Below, piece by piece: positions 32,514 through 38,132 of a stretch of 38,132 nt of DNA. Made by a program: the position numbers and the translations under genes. Source of the DNA: Lachnospiraceae bacterium UBA7076 (GTDB lineage Bacteria; Bacillota; Clostridia; Lachnospirales; Lachnospiraceae); assembly GCA_002493625.1 (NCBI GenBank), contig DKZK01000035.1, positions 106,848-144,979 of the forward strand, written 5' to 3'. The notes below the pieces were generated by a model. The model did no database searches, had not been told where the DNA came from, and saw nothing but the letters and a program-made list of their open reading frames with translations. Each line of letters starts with the position of its first letter. Position 1 is the stretch's first letter.

Positions 32514-33209
32514 ATGTTCACGGGATTAATTGAAGAAACAGGTACAATAAAATCCATAAGGAAGGGCGCAAAATCTGCCGAAATTTCCATATTGGGAGAT
32601 TTGGTCACAAAGGATACACATATAGGTGATAGCATAGCCGTAAATGGCATATGCATGACGGTTACCTCCATATCGGGAAATATATTTACCGCAGACGTGA
32701 TGGCGGAGACAATAAGAAGAACGTCCCTTAACACGCTGAAAGAAGGAAGCAGGGTTAATCTTGAACGGGCAATGCCTGCAAACGGAAGATTTGGCGGACA
32801 TATTGTGGCAGGTCACATAGACGGTACAGGACAGATAACAAAACTTGAAAGGGAAGACAATGCGGTATGGATTACAATAAAAACCGATATGGGCATACTG
32901 AAATATATAGTGGAAAAAGGTTCCATAACAATAGACGGTGTAAGCCTTACGGTTGCATACGTGGATAACGTCTGCTTTAAGGTATCTATCATCCCGCATA
33001 CTGCGGCAAACACGATACTTCTTGACAAAAAGCAGGGTGACATCGTAAATCTTGAGAATGATATAATCGGGAAATACGTGGAAAAGCTCATGGGGATGAA
33101 TAATAAGGAAAATAATGAGGACACCAAAAACAGCATTGGAAAAAGGGCAGTTAATGACGTTGGCTCAAAAATTGACGAGGGCTTTTTAATGGAGCATGGC
33201 TTCTTATAA
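32514..33209 (+). CDS. ribE: Riboflavin synthase, alpha chain
   Basis: This enzyme dismutates two lumazines to riboflavin. The 231 residues start MFTGLIEETGTI and show the duplicated lumazine-binding domain: IGDSIAVNGICMTVT in the first half and GSITIDGVSLTV in the second, with GHIVAGHIDGTG between them. The tail of about 30 residues after the second domain (NNKENNEDTKNSIGK) is longer and more polar than usual. The ribosome binding site GGAGG is before ATG 32514. Confidence 0.96.
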   Translation: MFTGLIEETGTIKSIRKGAKSAEISILGDLVTKDTHIGDSIAVNGICMTVTSISGNIFTADVMAETIRRTSLNTLKEGSRVNLERAMPANGRFGGHIVAGHIDGTGQITKLEREDNAVWITIKTDMGILKYIVEKGSITIDGVSLTVAYVDNVCFKVSIIPHTAANTILLDKKQGDIVNLENDIIGKYVEKLMGMNNKENNEDTKNSIGKRAVNDVGSKIDEGFLMEHGFL

Positions 33210-33259
33210 TAAGATACAGTATTTCATAAGACTGACATTCGAGAAGGGAGAAAAATACC

Positions 33260-34456
33260 ATGGAATTTAACTCAATCGAGGAAATTCTTGACGACCTGAA
33301 GCAGGGCAAAATTATCGTCATGTTAGATGATGAAAACAGGGAAAATGAGGGGGACGTAATATGCGCGGCAGAGTTTGCAACGACAGAAAACGTAAACTTC
33401 ATGGCGTCACATGCAAAAGGGCTTATATGTATGCCAATGGCGCCTGAGTATACGGATAAGCTTCATCTTCCCCAGATGTGCATAACAAACACCGATAATC
33501 ACTGTACGGCATTTTCCGTTTCGGTTGACCATGTAGATACAACCACGGGAATATCGGCGGCAGAGCGGGGCTACACTGCAAGAAAATTTGTGGAGGACGG
33601 CGCAGCGCCTTCGGATTTCAGACGTCCCGGGCACATGTTCCCACTGGAGGCAAGAGCGGGAGGCGTTATTGAAAGGCAGGGGCACACGGAGGCAACCGTT
33701 GACCTTATGAAGCTTGCAGGGCTTAAGCCGGTGGGACTTTGCTGTGAGATAATGAGAGAGGACGGCGAGATGGCGAGGCTTGATGATCTGGTTTCCTTTG
33801 CTGCAAAGCATCAGCTCAAAATTTCCACCGTGGAAAAGCTTGTGCAGTATCGGAAGGAGCATGAGGTCTTTGTGGAATGTGTCGCAAAAGCGAAAATGCC
33901 TACAAGATACGGCGAGTTTACTATATACGGATATGTGAACAAGCTGAACAAGGAACATCATGTTGCCCTTGTAAAGGGAGATATTGCGGACGGGGAGCCT
34001 GTGCTTTGCCGTGTCCACTCGGAATGTCTTACGGGGGACGCCCTTGGCTCTGCGAGATGCGACTGTGGTCAGCAGTATGACGCTGCAATGAAAATGATTG
34101 CAAAGGAGGGCAGAGGTGTTTTATTATATATGAGACAGGAGGGCAGAGGCATCGGTCTTATAAATAAGATACGAGCCTACGAGCTTCAGGATAACGGACT
34201 TGATACCGTGGAGGCAAACCTTAAGCTTGGCTTCCCTGAGGATGCAAGGGATTACACGATAGGAACACAGATACTTGTTGATCTGGGTGTAAGAAAAATG
34301 AGGCTTATGACAAATAATCCCTTAAAGGTTTACGGGCTGTCAGGTTATAATCTTGAGATTGTGGAGCGGGTTCCCATACAGATGGAGCCCGGCAAATACG
34401 ACATGTTTTACCTGAGAACGAAGAAAGAAAAGATGGGGCATATTCTTGATATATAA
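33260..34456 (+). CDS. ribBA: Bifunctional DHBP synthase / GTP cyclohydrolase II
   Basis: The N-terminal half makes 3,4-dihydroxy-2-butanone-4-phosphate from ribulose-5-phosphate (DDENRENEGD acidic loop, RPGHMFPLEAR and HTEATVDL). The C-terminal half opens GTP (RVHSECLTGDALGS, the zinc motif CDCGQQ, MRQEGRGIGL and TNNPLKV). The 398 residues match the fused family. It supplies both substrates of the pathway. Confidence 0.97.
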   Translation: MEFNSIEEILDDLKQGKIIVMLDDENRENEGDVICAAEFATTENVNFMASHAKGLICMPMAPEYTDKLHLPQMCITNTDNHCTAFSVSVDHVDTTTGISAAERGYTARKFVEDGAAPSDFRRPGHMFPLEARAGGVIERQGHTEATVDLMKLAGLKPVGLCCEIMREDGEMARLDDLVSFAAKHQLKISTVEKLVQYRKEHEVFVECVAKAKMPTRYGEFTIYGYVNKLNKEHHVALVKGDIADGEPVLCRVHSECLTGDALGSARCDCGQQYDAAMKMIAKEGRGVLLYMRQEGRGIGLINKIRAYELQDNGLDTVEANLKLGFPEDARDYTIGTQILVDLGVRKMRLMTNNPLKVYGLSGYNLEIVERVPIQMEPGKYDMFYLRTKKEKMGHILDI

Positions 34457-34487
34457 AAAAGAAAATAGTGAAGGAAAGGAAGAAAAA

Positions 34488-34949
34488 ATGAAAACACTGG
34501 AAGGAAAATTAGTAGCAGACGGAGCGAAAATAGGAATTGTTGCGGCAAGGTTTAATGAGTTTATCGTATCAAAGCTGATAGGCGGAGCCGTTGACGGGCT
34601 TGTGAGACATAATGTAAACGAGGACGACATTACCCTTGCATGGGTGCCGGGAGCCTTTGAGATACCCATGACCGCAAAAAAAATGGCTGAGTCGGGTAAG
34701 TATGATGCAGTCATATGTCTGGGAACGGTTATAAGGGGCGCAACAACCCATTATGATTATGTATGCAACGAAGTGTCAAAGGGCATTGCCGCCGTGTCAA
34801 TGTCAACAGGCGTGCCGGTAATGTTCGGTATCGTCACAACGGAAAATATTGAGCAGGCCATAGAACGCTCCGGAACAAAGGCGGGAAACAAGGGATACGA
34901 CTGTGCGCTTGGCGCTCTGGAAATGATTAATCTTATGAAGCAGATGTAA
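34488..34949 (+). CDS. ribH: 6,7-dimethyl-8-ribityllumazine synthase
   Basis: RibH condenses the two RibBA/RibD-derived intermediates to lumazine; it usually forms a 60-subunit shell or a pentamer. The 153 residues show IVAARFNEFI, WVPGAFEIP, CLGTVIRGATTHYDYV (catalytic His) and VPVMFGIVTTEN. ATG 34488 has AAGGAAAGGA upstream; the frame extends back into ribBA without a site. It ends the rib operon. Confidence 0.96.
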   Translation: MKTLEGKLVADGAKIGIVAARFNEFIVSKLIGGAVDGLVRHNVNEDDITLAWVPGAFEIPMTAKKMAESGKYDAVICLGTVIRGATTHYDYVCNEVSKGIAAVSMSTGVPVMFGIVTTENIEQAIERSGTKAGNKGYDCALGALEMINLMKQM

Positions 34950-35001
34950 TCGGCTTATGCTGAAGGTAAATAACGGCTGACATTAAAGGTGGAGCAGTTT
35001 T

Positions 35002-36798
35002 ATGAAGGATAAAAGGCTTAGACAATTGAATATGCTTGTCATTATTGCAATCTGCTGCTGTCTGATATTTATAGGCTTATTTGCGTTTGTCTTTGCGCCT
35101 GACGGTCAGAAAAAGCTTAAGTCCAATAAGCTTTCGGATTTTAATGAAGGCTGGCTGCTGCGGGATTACAGAGGGCAGCCTGACCAGTTTGTGGATTTGC
35201 CTGAAAAAATAAAGGGCGACGCCGAGGAGGTCATTGTTATTGTAAATGAGGTGCCTGCGGATGTGGGACCTGACACCGTCATGATTGTCAGGACCAATTT
35301 CCAGAATATAATGGTTACAATAAACAATGAAAAAATATATACAAATGGCGTCATGACCGATCAGAAGCTTATGAAAAATGCAGTGCCGTGCTATAATATG
35401 ATAGAGCTTAAGGATGCGCAGCCCGGCGACCTTATTACAATATATCTTGTATCCTCATACAAAAAATACAGCGGTGACCTTCAGGCAATTTATTATGGGA
35501 ATAAGGGTGACGTTGTTTCAGACATAATAAGCAAAAACAGCATTGGCTTTATATTTTCCATACTGCTGATTGTCGTTACGCTGCTGCTTGCTACATCGCT
35601 TATATTTATGAAAAATATAAGAGTGCATAAGGTGAGGGCGGCATATGGATTTGGCTTTATAAATGCAGTTGCTCTGTGGAGCATAACCTCAAATCCAATC
35701 ATGCAGCTTATAACCTCAAATACCTTTGGCGTTTATATGGCAAACATGACGATTCTTCTTATGCTGCCTATCCTTTATATTATGCATCAGAGATGCTTTG
35801 CCATAAAAAGGCGGTACGGGCGCATATTTGAAATCGGAATATATATATTTGGCGTAAACATGCTGACGGGAGTTGTATTCCAGATGCTGCATATATGTGA
35901 TTTTGCCACATACATTATATTTACAAAGGTATTTATTGTATTGGGGCTTATTCTCCTGTCGGGAATCATGTATCTTGCTGCGGACACCTATGGGGACAAA
36001 ACCATATACAGTAATCTTGTTGCAAATGCCGTACTTACGGTGGCGGCGCTGCTTGAGAGCCTTTTGTCAATTTTCCGGTTTTACAGGGAATATGATGGAG
36101 TTGTCCTGCAGATTGGCGTAGGTATTTTTATGGTTCTGCTTGTAGTTTCCGTGGAAAAGGGAATAATTAAGGATATGAACCATACGAGAAGCCTTGCCGA
36201 AGGAAATGTTGAGAGCGAAACAAACAAGGCGCTTAAGAAGATAAATACAAATCTTGTTTACAGTACATTAGGCATTGTTGTCAATGATTTAAAAACAAGG
36301 GACATGGAAAACAGCAGGCTTATATATGACACGTCTGTTTATCTGAAATATAATATTATGGCAACCGTAGAAAAAAATATGGTTCCATTTTCGCAGGAAA
36401 TGGAGTATATTAAAGCATATCTGGGTATGCAGAAAAAAAGAAATGCGGCACTTGATATCGAGGTGGAGGATAAAATCGTTGATTTTTACGTCCCATTTAA
36501 CACCATAGAGCCGCTTGTGGAAAATGCAGTGGTAAACGGAGCTTTATGTGCTGATTCAAGTGGCAGGCTTGTAGTGAGAAGCTATGAAAGACTTGACTGC
36601 TTTGCCATACAGATCGTTGACAACGGAAAGGGAATAGGACCGGATAAGCGTTTTGAGGGCAAGCAGAACTTTAAGTCAATTAAAAAGAAACTGAAAAGCA
36701 TGTGCGGCGCCGCTATTGAGATTAAAAATAAGCCCGGCAAAGGTACAATTATTACCGTAAAGGTACCTAAGGAGGGCTATGTTGTAAAGGAGAACTAA
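35002..36798 (+). CDS. Histidine-kinase-like membrane protein lacking its acceptor His
   Basis: The 598 residues comprise an N-terminal membrane helix (9-31), an extracellular beta-type domain (to about 180), six to seven membrane helices (180-395) and a cytoplasmic LytS/YehU-type kinase region. This is a 7TMR-DISM-like layout. In the acceptor segment INPHFLYN is replaced by INTNLVYS, with Asn417 where His is expected. The ATP-binding parts are kept: PLVENAVVNG (N box), VDNGKGIG and GKGTIITVKVP. It may be a non-phosphorylating regulator or hetero-oligomer partner. No response regulator gene is adjacent. It overlaps no neighbour and leads into the gene at 36803. Confidence 0.85.
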   Translation: MKDKRLRQLNMLVIIAICCCLIFIGLFAFVFAPDGQKKLKSNKLSDFNEGWLLRDYRGQPDQFVDLPEKIKGDAEEVIVIVNEVPADVGPDTVMIVRTNFQNIMVTINNEKIYTNGVMTDQKLMKNAVPCYNMIELKDAQPGDLITIYLVSSYKKYSGDLQAIYYGNKGDVVSDIISKNSIGFIFSILLIVVTLLLATSLIFMKNIRVHKVRAAYGFGFINAVALWSITSNPIMQLITSNTFGVYMANMTILLMLPILYIMHQRCFAIKRRYGRIFEIGIYIFGVNMLTGVVFQMLHICDFATYIIFTKVFIVLGLILLSGIMYLAADTYGDKTIYSNLVANAVLTVAALLESLLSIFRFYREYDGVVLQIGVGIFMVLLVVSVEKGIIKDMNHTRSLAEGNVESETNKALKKINTNLVYSTLGIVVNDLKTRDMENSRLIYDTSVYLKYNIMATVEKNMVPFSQEMEYIKAYLGMQKKRNAALDIEVEDKIVDFYVPFNTIEPLVENAVVNGALCADSSGRLVVRSYERLDCFAIQIVDNGKGIGPDKRFEGKQNFKSIKKKLKSMCGAAIEIKNKPGKGTIITVKVPKEGYVVKEN

Positions 36799-36802
36799 AG
36801 CA

Positions 36803-37576
36803 TTGAATTTTTCGGAACAGATAGTATACGCAATGTTTAAACCATCAAAATATAAGGAAATGATTAAGCTTAAGACCAGCAGGTTTGTAGGCTTTACGAT
36901 TGTGCTTATGCTTGTGCTGGGCATCGTTACGTTTGCTGTGCCTGCGGGTGCATATATAATGGGCTTTGGCGGCTTTGAAAAGCTTTTTACAAACAAGATG
37001 AGCCATATAGAATATCAAGATGGCACGCTGTCTATTGAAAACCCGTTCAATATTTCAATAGAGGGTATGAACATAATTATAGATACGGAAACGGAAACGG
37101 TTCCTGATGAGAAAATGACGAAAACCGGTGCATATATTGCACTTGGCTCTAAAAATATGAGAATGGCAATTGCTACGGGGAATGATATACTGAATTATCA
37201 GGAAGTGTCACTGGATAAGTTTCTTCCGGAGGGACTTAACAATGAAATGCTGAAAAGCTTTATACCGGGAATATATGTCTGGCTTGTTCTGGCATTCCTT
37301 GCAACCTGCATAGGCTTTTTCCTGAAGTACGGTCTGATGGCGCTTTTATTTTCAATTGTAATAAATTCCATGAACAATCGTATGAAGCTTGGGCTTTCCT
37401 ACGGTCAGGTATTTGCCATTTGCTTTTACGGACAGACGCTTGGAATGATACTTGTAAACTTCAATTCTGCAATCGGTTTTCTTCCTGCCATACTTGTAAG
37501 TCTTGCAGGCATATTTATATCGGTAAATATGATTACGCTGTCAGTTGCGCTCATTCATCAGGGTAAGCAGGTCTGA
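36803..37576 (+). CDS. DUF1189-like membrane protein
   Basis: This 257-residue protein starts at TTG 36803, preceded by AAGGAG at 36787-36792; ATG at about 36833 is an alternative. One membrane helix (residues 28-55) leads to an extracellular domain of about 100 residues, followed by three or four helices (158-250). The C-terminal segment (MALLFSIVINSMNN, SYGQVFAICFYG) resembles the DUF1189 family. Its function is unknown. It lies 4 bases after the kinase-like gene, so the two may work together. Its 3' end overlaps the opposite-strand CYTH gene by 36 bases. Confidence 0.75.
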   Translation: MNFSEQIVYAMFKPSKYKEMIKLKTSRFVGFTIVLMLVLGIVTFAVPAGAYIMGFGGFEKLFTNKMSHIEYQDGTLSIENPFNISIEGMNIIIDTETETVPDEKMTKTGAYIALGSKNMRMAIATGNDILNYQEVSLDKFLPEGLNNEMLKSFIPGIYVWLVLAFLATCIGFFLKYGLMALLFSIVINSMNNRMKLGLSYGQVFAICFYGQTLGMILVNFNSAIGFLPAILVSLAGIFISVNMITLSVALIHQGKQV

Positions 37577-38065
37577 GATGCCTTCCGCTGACATTGTGCT
37601 CATTACGCTGTTGTGAAAGCGTTCATCAAATGTGACCTCTCTGCCAATAAATGCAGGGGGGTTATATTTTTTTGCGCTGTCCTCGTCGGGAAATTCTATT
37701 TCCCCCATGACAAGCCCTTTAAATACGCCCTCAAATATGTCAAGCTCAAGGGTAAGTCCTCCTGCGAGGGGAATTAAATATCTGCATTTTGTAATGATAT
37801 TGCCCTCGGCTTTTTTAAGCAGGTTTTCATATTCGTTTTTCTCCAATAAAAGCTCAAATTCCTCCCGTTTAATAAGCCCCTTGCCTTTCACGGTAAGTAT
37901 ATATGAAAGGCTTTTATTACCATCTGAAAAAACGCTCTTTTTTCTGATGCGTATTGCAGGACTTGCGGATATGTACGCCTGCTCTATTTCATAGTGACTG
38001 TAATTATCAAGGCTGTCGGGAAGCTCCTTTATAAGAAACTTCTTTTCTATCTCCATATTTTTCAT
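37541..38065 (-). CDS. CYTH-domain triphosphate tunnel protein
   Basis: This 174-residue protein carries the CYTH signature ExExK as EIEKK (residues 5-9). Paired basic and acidic strands follow: AIRIRKK, LTVKGKG, KREEFE, LELDIFEG and GEIEF. The fold binds triphosphates with divalent metal; family members include inorganic triphosphatases and adenylate cyclases, but the substrate here is unknown. The start at 38065 has AAAGGA about 7 bases upstream; a longer frame to 38107 runs into a dispersed repeat. Its stop lies inside the convergent gene. Confidence 0.9.
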   Translation of the reverse strand: MKNMEIEKKFLIKELPDSLDNYSHYEIEQAYISASPAIRIRKKSVFSDGNKSLSYILTVKGKGLIKREEFELLLEKNEYENLLKKAEGNIITKCRYLIPLAGGLTLELDIFEGVFKGLVMGEIEFPDEDSAKKYNPPAFIGREVTFDERFHNSVMSTMSAEGISDLLTLMNERN

Positions 38066-38098
38066 AACGGTTTCCTTTCTGCGCCGTATATGCCGGGA

Positions 38099-38116
38099 CT
38101 GTCGCAATAAGGATTT
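38099..38116 (+). repeat. Dispersed 18-bp motif, copy before the CYTH gene
   Basis: CTGTCGCAATAAGGATTT is identical to the minus-strand copy at 13236-13253. Both copies lie within 40 bases of a gene start, but the two genes are in opposite orientation relative to the motif. Confidence 0.8.
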
Positions 38117-38132
38117 GTTTTCTTAGTAACTA

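Noticed and set aside
1..38132. CRISPR arrays, tRNA or rRNA genes, complete insertion sequences
   Set aside because: No regularly spaced repeat array, no tRNA cloverleaf or rRNA segment and no transposase motif were seen on either strand by eye.

Overview
This window looks like a chromosomal segment from a Gram-positive anaerobe of the class Clostridia, most likely family Lachnospiraceae. The grounds are moderate GC, strong AGGAGG-type ribosome binding sites, SpoVG and WhiA together with an HPr kinase, a ferredoxin-dependent 2-oxoacid oxidoreductase, a GlgC/GlgD pair and an FMN riboswitch. Nothing suggests a plasmid or an intact prophage. The species cannot be fixed from the sequence alone.

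Layout. 95-6678: a membrane-associated MutS-like ATPase, a 693-residue protein of unknown function, uvrC and yqeG. 6749-10119: an accessory cassette with a terminator at each end. It holds a leftward sigma-70-like regulator (6901-7332), two tandem paralogues of an uncharacterised family (7801-8430, 8511-9206) and a trypsin-fold protease with no signal peptide (9313-10044). Three GAAC-N4-GTTC-type palindromes matching the Gram-positive LexA box lie in its control regions, one inside a -35/-10 spacer. This SOS-like cassette is the best candidate for an undescribed system. 10207-13218 (minus strand): a four-subunit porCDAB operon. 13473-15535: a zinc-ribbon membrane protein and a membrane-anchored partner. 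15549-17831: an aconitase-superfamily hydratase. 17972-20193: NfeD-like and SPFH/stomatin-like proteins plus two small unknowns. 20295-22988: glgC, glgD, spoVG. 23120-28086: hprK, glcK, murB, rapZ, whiA and an HPr-like protein. 28160-30880: a large Sel1/TPR-repeat protein. 30897-34949: FMN riboswitch and ribD-ribE-ribBA-ribH. 35002-38065: a histidine-kinase-like protein without its acceptor histidine, a DUF1189-like membrane protein and, convergently, a CYTH-domain protein.

How the genes work together. Much of the right half concerns carbon status and envelope: glycogen synthesis, HPr kinase and an HPr-like target that keeps Ser46 but has Glu in place of His15, glucokinase, a muropeptide-precursor enzyme and the RapZ/WhiA regulators. 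The rib genes form a complete riboflavin pathway from GTP and ribulose-5-phosphate under FMN feedback. The por genes provide acetyl-CoA (or a branched-chain acyl-CoA) and reduced ferredoxin.

Small dispersed repeats sit in the gaps. A 138-bp MITE-like element with 17-bp terminal inverted repeats lies between ribD and ribE, with decayed relatives before yqeG and glcK. An 18-bp motif recurs before porC and before the CYTH gene, with a shorter form in the yqeG terminator. All functional statements rest on reading motifs by eye; no database search was run.
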